NCBI RefSeq assembly: GCF_013410745.1
Contig: NZ_JACCFY010000001.1
Span: forward strand, 1,984,001-2,048,000
Direction: 5' to 3'
From: Nesterenkonia xinjiangensis
GTDB lineage: Bacteria > Actinomycetota > Actinomycetes > Actinomycetales > Micrococcaceae
DNA length: 64,000 bases
Shown here: piece after piece, positions 24,203 through 33,321 of the stretch
Numbering within the stretch: position 1 is the stretch's first letter
How the letters are laid out: each line of letters opens with the position of its first letter
Position numbers and translations under genes: made by a program
The notes under the pieces: model-generated
What the model saw: only the letters and a program-made list of their open reading frames with translations
Database searches by the model: none
What the model was told of the DNA's origin: nothing

Positions 24203-25585
24203 ATGACACCACACTCATCCCGCGAGGCCGCCGGCTGCTGGTGGCCCGCAGGAGCACCAGGGTCGGCGTTGTCCGGCACGGTCACCGGTGCGCTGCTCGG
24301 TGAGGAAGCGCCCCCCGCGGCCCTTCGACTGACCCTGGAGGCGTCCGCACCGGAGAACGCGCAGGCGATGATCGCCGCCCTGCGCCGCCCGCCGGCGGTG
24401 CTCCACGGCCTCCTCGACGGCCGCGCCGCCACGGCCTGGACGCGTGAGGTCATGGCGGAGACCGGCACCCTGTACGTCGAGCTCGAGGTGCTCCTGATCG
24501 GGGCGCATCTCATGGGTTCCGAGGATCGCCGTCTGCAGGAGGCCGAGATGCGTCTCGACAGCCTCCAGGTGGGGCAGATCCTGGTGGGTGCCGGGCCCTG
24601 GACCGGCTCGCTCCCGCTGGGCGGGGACGCATCCGACTCCGCACCCCCGGCGGGCACCGGTCAAGCCTCGGACGCAGGACGCTCGCGGATCCTCGTGGAG
24701 CGAGTGGAGGAGTCCGAGACGGTGATGCGAGTGCATATCCTGCCGAGCCGAGCGGCCTCGGTGCCGGAGATCCTCGAGCAGCTGAGAACCGTCACTGATC
24801 TGCTGGCCTTCGCCTGGCTCGAGACGTCCCCCGCGCTCACCTTCGAGGCAAGGGTCCACGGCGACGACAGTCGCCTCCTCGACGACTACCGGGTGACCTG
24901 CTCCGCACCGGGGACGCATCTCGGTGCGGGAGAGCGGGCACGCCCGCGCGTCGGGGGACCGCTGTTCACCGGCGAGCAGCGGCCCTTCGCGAAGCTGCTG
25001 GAGGCCTGGCGCGTCCTGCGCACCCGACACCGCACCTCGTTGACGATGCTGGTGGCCGCCAGGGCGCTCCCCGAGGAGTTCCAGGAGGCTGCGCTGCTGG
25101 TCCTGCTCGGCTCTGCGGAGGCGCTCTACGCCACCTCCTCCGGCCTGCGGCGCCGGGAGATCAAGGACTCGACCCTGCGGCGGAAGCTGGAGCACCTTGC
25201 CGACCGTGTCAGCTTCCACGAGGTCATGCCGCACCAGGTGACCGCCGCCGCATGGGCGGAGCAGGCGGCCAGGCTGCGGAGCACCTTCACGCACAGCGGG
25301 CGGGTGGACTCCGGGTCCCAGGCCGAGCTGCGTCATATGGCGAAGCTGACCGCCGGCGTCGTGGTCCTGGCGCTGCTGCGCGAGCTGGGCATCCCTGCAG
25401 CGGAGGGCCGGCAGCGACTGCCCGGCCACCTGGCGCTGCGTGACGACATGCCTACACCTCGTGGCACGCCTGAGCGACGCCGGGGCGACCCCGCTCAGGG
25501 ACCGCCACCAGCACGCGGGGGGAAGACCCCGACCCCTCGTGACGTCGGAACCCGGCCCCAGAGGCCAGCGAGGAGATCATCATGA
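24203..25585 (+). CDS. ApeA-like HEPN domain protein, copy 2, within the exopolysaccharide operon
   Basis: 460 residues, with AGGGGA before ATG 24203. It is a paralogue of the 11300-12628 product. The N terminus has the same Gly-x-Trp-Trp start (GCWWPAGAPGSALSGTVTG); a beta-rich middle follows; the HEPN region has SAEALYATSSGLRRREIKDS, LRRKLEHLADRVSFHE and RSTFTH (residues 359-364, Rx4H). The usual polar residue after Arg is Ser rather than Asn. A Pro/Arg-rich tail of ~60 residues, absent from copy 1, ends the protein. Its stop overlaps the Wzz-like gene (ATGA), so the two are translationally coupled. Known ApeA proteins act in phage defence. A HEPN protein inside a capsule-type operon is unexpected; control of matrix mRNA or protection of matrix-producing cells are both possible. 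Confidence 0.7.
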   Translation: MTPHSSREAAGCWWPAGAPGSALSGTVTGALLGEEAPPAALRLTLEASAPENAQAMIAALRRPPAVLHGLLDGRAATAWTREVMAETGTLYVELEVLLIGAHLMGSEDRRLQEAEMRLDSLQVGQILVGAGPWTGSLPLGGDASDSAPPAGTGQASDAGRSRILVERVEESETVMRVHILPSRAASVPEILEQLRTVTDLLAFAWLETSPALTFEARVHGDDSRLLDDYRVTCSAPGTHLGAGERARPRVGGPLFTGEQRPFAKLLEAWRVLRTRHRTSLTMLVAARALPEEFQEAALLVLLGSAEALYATSSGLRRREIKDSTLRRKLEHLADRVSFHEVMPHQVTAAAWAEQAARLRSTFTHSGRVDSGSQAELRHMAKLTAGVVVLALLRELGIPAAEGRQRLPGHLALRDDMPTPRGTPERRRGDPAQGPPPARGGKTPTPRDVGTRPQRPARRSS

Positions 25586-27063
25586 GCATCGCGAGCACAT
25601 CCCCGGCATATGCGGATCCGCACCATGGCTCCAGAGACGAGATCTTCGCACTCGGCGGCCGTCATGCCCCTGGGACCGGCGAATCCCCAGACCCGACGAT
25701 CCGGCACGCCCGGCAGGAGGAATCGCAGATGACGGTGTGGGACATGCTGCGCGTGGTGCGCCGATACTGGAGATCCGCCTGCGCGCTCTTCATCCTGGGG
25801 CTGCTGGTCGGCGTCACGTTCTTCGTCCTGGCACCGCGTGAGTACACCTCCACGGCCCGGATCTACGTGACCACCGCCACCGGAGACGACCTCTCACAGC
25901 TGCAGCTGGGACGCTCGGTCTCCGAGCAGATCGTGGCCAGCTACGCGGATCTGGTGGGCACCGCCGTCGTCCTGGAGCCGGTCATGCAGCAGGTGGGAGC
26001 CGAGGAGCCCCTGGCTGACTTCGCGGACTCCGTCGACGCCTCCGTGGTCGAGGGGACCACTCTGTTGGAGGTCTCGGTGCGGGCCTCCACACCGGAGGTC
26101 TCGGCCGCGCGGACCGAGGCCCTGACGGACAGCCTCGTGGAGTTCATCGGCGATCTCGAGGAGATGCAGGGTGCACCCCAGGACCTGATCTCGGTCAGCA
26201 TCATGCAGCCGGCCGTGATCCCGGAGGTCCCCACCTCACCGCAACCGCTGATGGTGTTCGGGGGAGCGCTGGGAGGCGGGGCCGCGTTGGGGCTCGGTGT
26301 CGCCGCCCTGCGGGAGAGTCTCAATCGACGAGTGCGGGACCGCCACGACGTGCAGGTCGCCTCGTCGCTTCCGGTGCTCGAGATGGACCTGGGGGCCGAC
26401 GACGGCGACACCTTGACGCCCGCCGTCAGGCGGATCCTCGCCCCGATGCAGGCGCTGCGTGCCCGGTCCGGAGGCAGAGGCGCCGACGGGCCCGCGCCGG
26501 TGACGTTGGTGGCCTCGGTGGATCCGGAGGTGCTCTCGGCCGAGGTGGCGGAGCGGCTGGCTCGCTCGGCGGCCGAAGACGGCTTCCGCGTCCTGCTGAT
26601 CGAGGCCTCCGGGGGCAACGCCTGGGCAGGGTCCGGCTTCTCGCGGGCCGCTGAGGTCGCGGTGAACGGCCGGGCGCCGATGTCGCAGGGACGGCGGCGG
26701 AACGCCGCAGCCGGGATCGACGTGATGAGCCTGGACCATCCGATCGGGACGCTGGAGGACGACCTCCTGCACACCCGGGAGACGCTGGACCGCGCCCGCG
26801 CCGCCTGCGACCTGGTGATCCTGAGTGCGGCACCGGTGACCGCCGACGCCCGAGGGCTCGGGCTGGCCGGCGACGCCGACGCCACCTGGCTCGTGGTCCG
26901 CGCCGGGCACACACTGATGGACGACCTGTCCGGCGCCCTGGACCTGCTCGAGGGGCTGACCCGCTCCCTCGCCGGGACCATCGTGGTGGGATCCCGTCCG
27001 CCGTCCAGCCGGGCCGCGAGGCGGCTCGGCCGGAGGGCCCGGTCGCGCCGGCGGCGCACATGA
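25582..27063 (+). CDS. Wzz/YveK-like chain-length protein with a degenerate kinase-like domain
   Basis: 493 residues. After a ~50-residue cytoplasmic leader (TVWDMLRVVRRYWRSA) come a first membrane helix (ALFILGLLVGVTFFVLAP), an extracytoplasmic segment with the Wzz pattern (YTSTARIYVTT, SYADLVGTAVVLEPV) and a second helix after a Pro-rich stretch (IPEVPTSPQPLMVFGGALG). The C-terminal ~220 residues align in position with BY-type tyrosine kinases, but the Walker A site is lost (LVASVDPEVLSAEV) and there is no tyrosine cluster, so it is probably a pseudokinase. It should control polymer length or export. It overlaps the HEPN gene upstream and the polymerase gene downstream by 4 bp. Confidence 0.8.
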   Translation: MSIASTSPAYADPHHGSRDEIFALGGRHAPGTGESPDPTIRHARQEESQMTVWDMLRVVRRYWRSACALFILGLLVGVTFFVLAPREYTSTARIYVTTATGDDLSQLQLGRSVSEQIVASYADLVGTAVVLEPVMQQVGAEEPLADFADSVDASVVEGTTLLEVSVRASTPEVSAARTEALTDSLVEFIGDLEEMQGAPQDLISVSIMQPAVIPEVPTSPQPLMVFGGALGGGAALGLGVAALRESLNRRVRDRHDVQVASSLPVLEMDLGADDGDTLTPAVRRILAPMQALRARSGGRGADGPAPVTLVASVDPEVLSAEVAERLARSAAEDGFRVLLIEASGGNAWAGSGFSRAAEVAVNGRAPMSQGRRRNAAAGIDVMSLDHPIGTLEDDLLHTRETLDRARAACDLVILSAAPVTADARGLGLAGDADATWLVVRAGHTLMDDLSGALDLLEGLTRSLAGTIVVGSRPPSSRAARRLGRRARSRRRRT

Positions 27064-28283
27064 CGATCCGGCGGGAGGGTGCCCTGCCGGCGGGTTTGCA
27101 GCGGTCCCTGCACTGGGGGCTGATCCTCTGCGCGGCCGTCAGCGTCCTCTTCGTGGGGGAGTTCTCCCCGCTTCCGATGACGATGCTCCTGGACCTGTGG
27201 ATCATCGTCTTCATCGTCGCCGTGGTCCGGCGCGGCCGTCTCGCCACGCTGCTGCCGCTCAGCATCCTGGCGATCTACACGTACACACGGATCATGGGGG
27301 TCTGGGCCACCGGCGCCGCCTGGGAGGACTTCTTCCAGGCCTACCGCTGGCTGCTGTATCTGGTGGCCCTGGCCGTCGCGGTCGGGCAGAGGTGGACACG
27401 TCCCGGCGGACTGACGACGCTGACCTGGTGGCTCATCTCCCTGGCGACGGCGAAGGCGGCCGTGACGTGGGTGATGTACGGCTCGGGCGAGCGTCCCGGC
27501 CTCTTCCTGGAGAACAACTTCGAGCTGGCCCTCTTCAGCGGGCTGACCGCCGTCGTCCACCGCGGATCACCCCGCTCGCGCCTGTGGCTGCTCCTGCTGC
27601 TGGGGGCGCTCACGGTGCTCTCCGGATCGCGCAGTGGGGCGGTGGCCTACGTGCTGTGCGTGCTGTACGCGATGCTGAGCACCGAGACCAGGGACGTCTT
27701 CCTGCGCCTGGCGTCCGTGGCCGTGCCTGCGGTGGTCGCGGTGATCCCGCTGGTGATCTTCCAGGAGCGCGCCGACGAGTCCGAGGTGATCGACAGAGTC
27801 CGGTTCCTCGACTTCTTCCTCCGGGAGACGCAGCACTGGGGGCCGCTGAACTGGCTGGTGGGGACGCCTCCGCTCACTCCGCTCAACCCGGCGACCTGTG
27901 AGGAGCTGGCGTACTACGACGTGCTGTTCTCGGCCCAGGGGGACGGCACGTGCTACTCCGTGATCCTGCATGCCTTCGTCCTGCGGCTGATGTTCGACGC
28001 AGGGATCCTCGGAGCCGTCCTGGTCCTGGTCCTGCCCTGGATCTTCCTGCGCCGCGCCGGCGTCTCAGCCCTGCTCACGCTCACCCTGATGGCGATCGCC
28101 CTCACCAACAGCCTCTCGGTCAGCGGCTTCAACAATCCCTACGTCGCGCTGCCGTTCCTCCTGGCGATCCTCACGGCGACGAGACCCGCAGACACGACGA
28201 CGGCGGGGACCCGTTCCCGGCTCCCGGGCGCGCGGATCCGCGTCTCCGGTGCTGAGGCGGGCCCCCGCCGTCGGCTGTTCTGA
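27060..28283 (+). CDS. O-antigen polymerase/ligase-like membrane protein (Wzy-like)
   Basis: 407 residues with about 10 membrane helices and an extended hydrophilic loop near residues 230-310 (DESEVIDRVRFLDFFLRETQH, TPLNPATCEELAYYD), the usual topology of Wzy and O-antigen ligase proteins. The GSRSGAVAYVLC stretch resembles the conserved helix before the long loop. It would polymerise repeat units at the outer face of the membrane. It is the last gene of the operon, with a convergent gene 20 bp beyond its stop. Family-level sequence conservation in Wzy proteins is poor, so the call relies on topology and context. Confidence 0.7.
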   Translation: MTIRREGALPAGLQRSLHWGLILCAAVSVLFVGEFSPLPMTMLLDLWIIVFIVAVVRRGRLATLLPLSILAIYTYTRIMGVWATGAAWEDFFQAYRWLLYLVALAVAVGQRWTRPGGLTTLTWWLISLATAKAAVTWVMYGSGERPGLFLENNFELALFSGLTAVVHRGSPRSRLWLLLLLGALTVLSGSRSGAVAYVLCVLYAMLSTETRDVFLRLASVAVPAVVAVIPLVIFQERADESEVIDRVRFLDFFLRETQHWGPLNWLVGTPPLTPLNPATCEELAYYDVLFSAQGDGTCYSVILHAFVLRLMFDAGILGAVLVLVLPWIFLRRAGVSALLTLTLMAIALTNSLSVSGFNNPYVALPFLLAILTATRPADTTTAGTRSRLPGARIRVSGAEAGPRRRLF

Positions 28284-28302
28284 GCGTGTGGCGTCTCGGT
28301 GC

Positions 28303-28848
28303 TCAGCCGTCCAACTGCTGACGCTTGGCGCTGATCACTCCGGTGTCGAAGCCGCCCAGGTGCAGGTTGCCGTGGAAGCGGCCATGCTCGATCTTGATGC
28401 ACCGGTCCTGCACGGCGTTGATCCCCAGGTCCGTGGCGCGCTGCATGGCCTCCGCGGAGTGGATGCCCAGCTGCACCCACAGCGTCTGGGCGCCCACGGC
28501 GGCGGCCTCCTCGGCCAGGGTGGGCAGGTCCGCCGGCTTGCGGAAGGCTACCACGATGTCCGGAGCCTCCGGCAGATCCTGCAGCGAGGCGTAGCCGGGC
28601 TCACCCAGCACCTCGGTGATCCGGGGGTTCACGTAGTACAGCTGGTAGGACGAGTCCGAGGTCAGGTAGGTGGCCACGAAGTAGCTGGCCCGGGCGGGCT
28701 TGTCGCTCATGCCCACGATCGCCACGGACTTCGCAGCGCGCAGCAGCTGCAGGCGCCGTGCCGCGCCCGGCTCCTCCCACAGCCCGTGCGGGTGCTCCTC
28801 ACCGGCGGTGGTCGCCGTGTTCGTGCGTGTCTCAGGGGTGGTGGTCAT
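28303..28848 (-). CDS. CoA-binding domain protein (YccU-like)
   Basis: 181 residues. A Rossmann-type CoA-binding fold is evident from SVAIVGMSDKPARASYFVATYL, YYVNPRITEVLGEPGY, DIVVAFRKPADLPTLAEEA and LWVQLGIHSAEAM. The end, VQDRCIKIEHGRFHGNLHLGGFDTGVISAKR, is typical of the stand-alone family. The biochemical role is not established. Its start overlaps the metY stop by one base (TGATG), so it is co-translated with metY and is the last gene of the riboswitch-headed operon. It may bind CoA or acyl-CoA related to the neighbouring Acs, which is inference. Confidence 0.85.
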   Translation of the reverse strand: MTTTPETRTNTATTAGEEHPHGLWEEPGAARRLQLLRAAKSVAIVGMSDKPARASYFVATYLTSDSSYQLYYVNPRITEVLGEPGYASLQDLPEAPDIVVAFRKPADLPTLAEEAAAVGAQTLWVQLGIHSAEAMQRATDLGINAVQDRCIKIEHGRFHGNLHLGGFDTGVISAKRQQLDG

Positions 28849-30221
28849 CAGGCCTCGCCTCCGTCGTGTGCCGCACCGCCGGCACCGGCTCCCGCGCTGA
28901 CGGGGGCCGGGGTCTCCTGCTCGGTGTCCTGCTGGGCGGCCAGGGCACGGTCCAGCGCCTGGTCCAGATCCCAGATGATGTCCTCCACGTCCTCCAGGCC
29001 CACCGAGATCCGGATCAGGTCCTGCGGGATCCCGGCGGCGGTCAGCTGAGCCTCGGTGAGCTGCTGGTGCGTGGTGGAGGCCGGGTGCAGCACCAACGTG
29101 CGGGCGTCACCCACATTGGCCAGGTGGCTGGCCAGCTGCAGCTCCTCGATGAACCGGGCGCCGGCCTCGCGGCCGCCCTTCACCCCGAAGCTGAACACCG
29201 AGGCGGTGCCCAGCGGCAGCAGGTCCTTGGCCCGCTCGTGGTGCGGGTGGGACACCAGCCCGGAGTAGTTGACGTACTCCACGCGCTCATCGGCCTCGAG
29301 CCACTCGGCGACCTTCTGCGCGTTGGCGGTGTGCTCCTCCATGCGCTGCGGAAGGGTCTCCACACCCTGGATCAGCTGGAACGCCGCCTGCGGGGTCAGG
29401 GAGGGCCCGAAGTCCCGCAGCTGCTCGGCGCGGAGCTTGGTGAGGAAGCCGTACTCGGCGAAGTTTCCCCACCAGGACAGCCCGCCGTAGGACTCCACGG
29501 GCTCGGTCATCTGCGGGAACTTCCCGTTGTTCCAGGGGAAGGTGCCCGACTCCACGACGACCCCGCCCAGGGTGGTGCCGTGTCCGCCGAGGAACTTCGT
29601 CACCGAGTGCGTGACGATGTCCGCACCGTGCTCGATCGGGCGCAGCAGGTAGGGGGTGGTCAGCGTGGAGTCCACCACCAGCGGGACCCCGTGCTCGTGA
29701 GCCACCCCGGCCAGGCCGGGCAGGTCGACGACGTCGCTGCTGGGGTTGGCCACGACCTCGGTGAAGATCAGCTTGGTGTTGTCCTGCAGAGCGGCCTTGA
29801 AGTCCTCCGCCTCGTCCGAGTCCACGAAGGTCGTCTCGATGCCGAAGCGGCGCAGCGAGACGTCCAGCTGGGTGACCGTGCCGCCGTAGAGCTTCGAGGA
29901 GGCCACGATGTGGTCGCCCTGGCCGCACAGCGCCGCGAAGACCAGAAACTCCGCACTCATCCCCGAGGCGGTCGCCACCGCCCCGATGCCGCCCTCCAAG
30001 GAGGCCAGGCGCTCCTCCAGGGCGGCCACCGTGGGGTTGCCGATGCGGGAGTAGATGTTGCCGAACTTCTGCAGCGCGAAGAGGTTGGCTGCGTCGTCGG
30101 TGTCCTTGAAGACGAAGGAGGTGGACTGGTGGATCGGCACCGCCCGGCTGCCGTAGACGGCATCCGGCACGGCCCCGGCATGCAGGGCCCGGGTGCGGAA
30201 CCCGAACTGTCGATCGCTCAT
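28848..30221 (-). CDS. metY: O-acetylhomoserine aminocarboxypropyltransferase (sulfhydrylase)
   Basis: 457 residues, a cystathionine gamma-synthase family PLP enzyme. The PLP lysine is K209 in [11 protein letters not shown]. The start [12 protein letters not shown], the [10 protein letters not shown] stretch and [21 protein letters not shown] fit MetY. It makes homocysteine from O-acetylhomoserine and sulfide, using the sulfite/sulfide released from sulfonates by the neighbouring systems. An AGGAG precedes the ATG. It overlaps the acs stop by 4 bp and the next gene by 1 base. The usual partner metX is not in this window. The last 30 residues are a Gly/Ala-rich extension. Confidence 0.9.
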   Translation of the reverse strand: MSDRQFGFRTRALHAGAVPDAVYGSRAVPIHQSTSFVFKDTDDAANLFALQKFGNIYSRIGNPTVAALEERLASLEGGIGAVATASGMSAEFLVFAALCGQGDHIVASSKLYGGTVTQLDVSLRRFGIETTFVDSDEAEDFKAALQDNTKLIFTEVVANPSSDVVDLPGLAGVAHEHGVPLVVDSTLTTPYLLRPIEHGADIVTHSVTKFLGGHGTTLGGVVVESGTFPWNNGKFPQMTEPVESYGGLSWWGNFAEYGFLTKLRAEQLRDFGPSLTPQAAFQLIQGVETLPQRMEEHTANAQKVAEWLEADERVEYVNYSGLVSHPHHERAKDLLPLGTASVFSFGVKGGREAGARFIEELQLASHLANVGDARTLVLHPASTTHQQLTEAQLTAAGIPQDLIRISVGLEDVEDIIWDLDQALDRALAAQQDTEQETPAPVSAGAGAGGAAHDGGEA

Positions 30222-32416
30222 GGAAGCTCCTGGGTCGAGGGGTGGGTTGATGGATGGTTCAGGGGAGCCGCGGTCTCGCGGTCCCGGCAGATCTGCGCGA
30301 TCTGCGGCACACAGTGTTCGTTCTGCAGGCTGGTGGTGTCGCCGAGGGCATCGCCCTCATGCAGCTGGGTCAGCAGCCGGCGCATGATCTTCCCGGAGCG
30401 GGTCTTCGGCACCTCCGGCACCGGGATCACCGCGCGCGGTTTCGCCACAGGGCCGATCACCTCTCCCACGTGGGAGCGCAGCGCGGTCAGGAGCGCGCGT
30501 TCAGCCGCAGCGTCCACCACGCCGTCCTCCCCGGTGAGCCGCGCACGGGCGGGGCCGGTGAGCACCGTGAACGCGACGGCGGCGTGCCCGGTGGTCGCGT
30601 CGGGCACGGGGCACACTCCCGCCTCCACCACCTCCGGGTGGGCCACCAGGGCGGACTCGATCTCGATGGTGGAGAGCCGGTGTCCGGAGATGTTGATGAC
30701 GTCATCGATGCGGCCCAGGATCCAGATGTCGCCGTCGGCGTCACGCTTGGCGCCGTCGCCGGCGAGGAACCAGCCTCGAGCGGCGTGCTTCTCCCAGTAG
30801 GAGGTGTAGTACCGCTCCGGATCGCCCCATACGGTGCGTGCCATGGAAGGGCCCGTGCTGGTCAGCACGATCTCACCCTGGACGTCCTGCGCGACGGGAC
30901 GGCCCCCGGAGTCGACGACTTCCACCGACACTCCCGGCATCGCCCGGGTCGCGCAGCCCGGTTTGAGCCCGCTGTCCTCCGGGCGGGGGCTGAGCACCGT
31001 GGAGCCGGACTCCGACTGCCACCAGGTGTCCACCATGGGGACGGCCGGGGCGCCGTCGTCGTCGAGGGTGTCGCGGCCGAGCTGGGTGCGCAGCCAGGTC
31101 CAGGCCTCCGGATTCACGGCCTCGCCCACGGTGCCCAGCAGGCGCAGCGAGGAGAGGTCGTACTCCTCCGGCACGCCCTCGGGGAACCAGCCCATCAGGG
31201 AGCGCACCAGGGTGGGCGCGGTGTAGTAGGTGGTGACCCGGTGACGCTGGATGATCTCGAAGTGCCGGCCCGGATGCGGGGTGTTCGGAGTGCCCTCGAA
31301 GATCACCTGGGTGGCGCCGGCGGCCAGCGGCCCATAGATCTCATAGGTGTGCGCGGTGACCCAGGCCAGGTCGGCGGTGCACCAGTGGACGTCCTGCGCC
31401 CGGCGGGCCGGATCAGGGTGGGCGAAGAGCCGCAGGTAAGTGAACAGCGCCCCGGTGAGGTACCCGCCGGTGGTGTGCACCAGGCCCTTGGGCTTCCCCG
31501 TGGTGCCGGAGGTGTACATGATGAACAGGTCCTGCTCGGCCTCGAAGAACTCGGGGGTGTGCGCGGTGGAGGCCGTCTCGACGACCTCGTGCCACCACAC
31601 GTCCCGGCCGATCCCGTCACCGGCGAGGTCCTCGTCCGTCCAGGTGATCTCCGAGCCGGTGCGGCGGATCACCAGCACATGGGCGAGGCTGCCGCCCTCT
31701 GCCGCAGACAGTCCGGACACGGCCGCATCGGCCTGCTGCTTCACCGGAACGGCCTTCCCCCGGCGGAACTGGCCATCGGTGGTGACCAGCAGCTTGGCCC
31801 CGGTGTCCTCCACCCGGAAGCGCAGCGCCTCGGCGGAGAACCCGCCGAAGACCAGTGAGTGGACGGCCCCGATGCGGGCACAGGCCAGGGTGATGACCAC
31901 GGTCTCCACCAGCACCGGAAGGTAGATCACCACTCGGTCCCCGCGGCCTACCCCGAGGGTGGTCAGCGCGTTCGCCGCCTGGTTCACTTTCTGCTGGAGC
32001 TGGGCGTAGGTGACGTCTTCCCGGTCCCCCGGCTCGCCCTCGAAATGGAGGGCGACGACATCTCCGCGCTTGGCGTCGACGTGTCGGTCCACACAGTTCA
32101 CGGCGGCGTTGAGCGTGCCGCCGTCGAACCAGCGGATGTCCGGGCCGCGGCGGGTGACCGGGTCCGGATCCGTCCAGGAATGCGTGGTGTGCCAGGGAGT
32201 CTCCCAGTCCAGCAGGGAGGCGGCCCGGGACCAGAAGCTCAGCCGTTCGGCCTCTGTGGCGGGGTCGGTCCAGCTGTGCACATCCGCACCGATGGGCCCG
32301 GTGGCCAGCGGCCCCTCCTGCATCGAGTGGTCGATTCGACGGGATTTCGGGCCATCCGTGGGGGCAGAATCCCGTCGAATCGACCGATCGATGTGCGAGG
32401 TCGGTGTCACGCCCAT
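30218..32416 (-). CDS. acs: Acetyl-CoA synthetase (AMP-forming acetate-CoA ligase)
   Basis: 732 residues from ATG 32416, or 701 from ATG 32323. ANL-superfamily motifs: TSGTTGKPKGLVHTTGGYL (P-loop), WWQSESGS (acyl pocket Trp), YYTSYWEKH, RIDDVINISGHRLSTIE (hinge and CoA site) and PKTRSGKIMRR with the acetylatable Lys. WFDGGTLNAAVNCVDRH fits Acs rather than medium-chain ligases. It converts acetate, ATP and CoA to acetyl-CoA. The longer start overlaps the ssuC stop by 10 bp, but its first 31 codons contain an 18-bp perfect inverted repeat, so the shorter start may be the real one. Acs inside an ssu-metY operon is unusual; it could supply acetyl-CoA for O-acetylhomoserine or recycle the acetate released by MetY. 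Confidence 0.85.
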   Translation of the reverse strand: MGVTPTSHIDRSIRRDSAPTDGPKSRRIDHSMQEGPLATGPIGADVHSWTDPATEAERLSFWSRAASLLDWETPWHTTHSWTDPDPVTRRGPDIRWFDGGTLNAAVNCVDRHVDAKRGDVVALHFEGEPGDREDVTYAQLQQKVNQAANALTTLGVGRGDRVVIYLPVLVETVVITLACARIGAVHSLVFGGFSAEALRFRVEDTGAKLLVTTDGQFRRGKAVPVKQQADAAVSGLSAAEGGSLAHVLVIRRTGSEITWTDEDLAGDGIGRDVWWHEVVETASTAHTPEFFEAEQDLFIMYTSGTTGKPKGLVHTTGGYLTGALFTYLRLFAHPDPARRAQDVHWCTADLAWVTAHTYEIYGPLAAGATQVIFEGTPNTPHPGRHFEIIQRHRVTTYYTAPTLVRSLMGWFPEGVPEEYDLSSLRLLGTVGEAVNPEAWTWLRTQLGRDTLDDDGAPAVPMVDTWWQSESGSTVLSPRPEDSGLKPGCATRAMPGVSVEVVDSGGRPVAQDVQGEIVLTSTGPSMARTVWGDPERYYTSYWEKHAARGWFLAGDGAKRDADGDIWILGRIDDVINISGHRLSTIEIESALVAHPEVVEAGVCPVPDATTGHAAVAFTVLTGPARARLTGEDGVVDAAAERALLTALRSHVGEVIGPVAKPRAVIPVPEVPKTRSGKIMRRLLTQLHEGDALGDTTSLQNEHCVPQIAQICRDRETAAPLNHPSTHPSTQELP
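32329..32385. repeat. 18-bp perfect inverted repeat at the 5' end of acs
   Basis: ggtcgattcgacgggatt (32329-32346) is exactly complementary to 32368-32385 across a 21-nt loop. It lies between the ssuC stop and the ATG 32323 alternative start of acs. It would form a very stable hairpin in the mRNA and could be a processing, attenuation or intercistronic stability element. Confidence 0.85.
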
Positions 32417-33321
32417 GTCTTCAGCGCCTTCCTCTCCACCACGCCCAGCAGGGCGTCGGTGAGCTTGCCCAGCACCGCCAGGAGGATGATCGCCAGCAGG
32501 AGCCGGTCCGTGCGTCCGTTGTTCTGCGAATCGGTCAGCAGGAAGCCCAGCCCCATGGAGGAGGCGATGAGCTCGGCGGCCACCAGGAACAGCCAGGCCT
32601 GCGCCAGCGCGAGGCGGAGCCCGGAGAACACGCTGGGCACCACCGCAGGCAGCTGGACGGTGACTAGCAGCCGCAGCCCGTGGTAGCCGAACGCGCGGCC
32701 GGCTTCCACCAGGTGCGGGTCCACATGGCGCAGCGCGGAATGCACGGCGGTGAAGACCGGGAAGAAGGCGCCGATCGCGATCAGCGTGACCTTCGAGTCC
32801 TCGTAGATGCCCATCCACAGGATCAGCAGCGGCACCCACGCCAGCGAGGGCACGGCGCGGAACGCCCCGATGGTGGGGTGCAGCAGGGTGTCGGCGACCT
32901 TGGAGAGCCCCAGCACCGAGCCGAGCGCCAGGCCCAGGCCGGCGCCGATGCCGAAGCCGATCAGCACACGCTGCACGGAGATCGCGATGTGCTGGTAGAG
33001 CTCGCCGCGCTCGAAGAGCTCCGCCCCGGCGCTGAGCACCGTCTGCGGGGCCGGCAGCTGCACGGCGGAGAACACCCCGGCCGCGGCGACGCCGTACCAG
33101 AGACCCAGCAGAGCGATCGGCACCAGCGCGCCCAGCAGGAACCGGCCGCCCGGGATCCGGCGCACGCGAGCCGGGACCCCGGCACGGGGGCTCACCGGGC
33201 CGGTGACCGGACGGGGCGCCGAGGAGCCGCGCTCACCGACGACCTGGGCCGGCGCCTCCTCCTGGAAACGGCCCGCCTCGGTCCGAGTCCGGGCATCATC
33301 GGGCAGGGTCTGGCTCATCAC
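32407..33321 (-). CDS. ssuC: Sulfonate/taurine-type ABC transporter permease
   Basis: 304 residues with a ~55-residue hydrophilic N terminus followed by about six membrane helices. The cytoplasmic EAA loop reads VEAGRAFGYHGLRLLVTVQLPA (Glu and Gly conserved), as in the SsuC/TauC/NrtB family. It forms the membrane channel with SsuB and takes substrate from SsuA. Its ATG overlaps the ssuA stop (ATGA), and its end overlaps the longer acs start by 10 bp. The substrate class is inferred from family and from the SAM riboswitch at the head of the set. Confidence 0.85.
   Translation of the reverse strand: MMSQTLPDDARTRTEAGRFQEEAPAQVVGERGSSAPRPVTGPVSPRAGVPARVRRIPGGRFLLGALVPIALLGLWYGVAAAGVFSAVQLPAPQTVLSAGAELFERGELYQHIAISVQRVLIGFGIGAGLGLALGSVLGLSKVADTLLHPTIGAFRAVPSLAWVPLLILWMGIYEDSKVTLIAIGAFFPVFTAVHSALRHVDPHLVEAGRAFGYHGLRLLVTVQLPAVVPSVFSGLRLALAQAWLFLVAAELIASSMGLGFLLTDSQNNGRTDRLLLAIILLAVLGKLTDALLGVVERKALKTWA

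Noticed and set aside
28280-28306. CTGAGC/GCTCAG stem between convergent genes as a terminator
   Set aside because: Only six base pairs with a 15-nt loop, and it lies across the ends of both genes.
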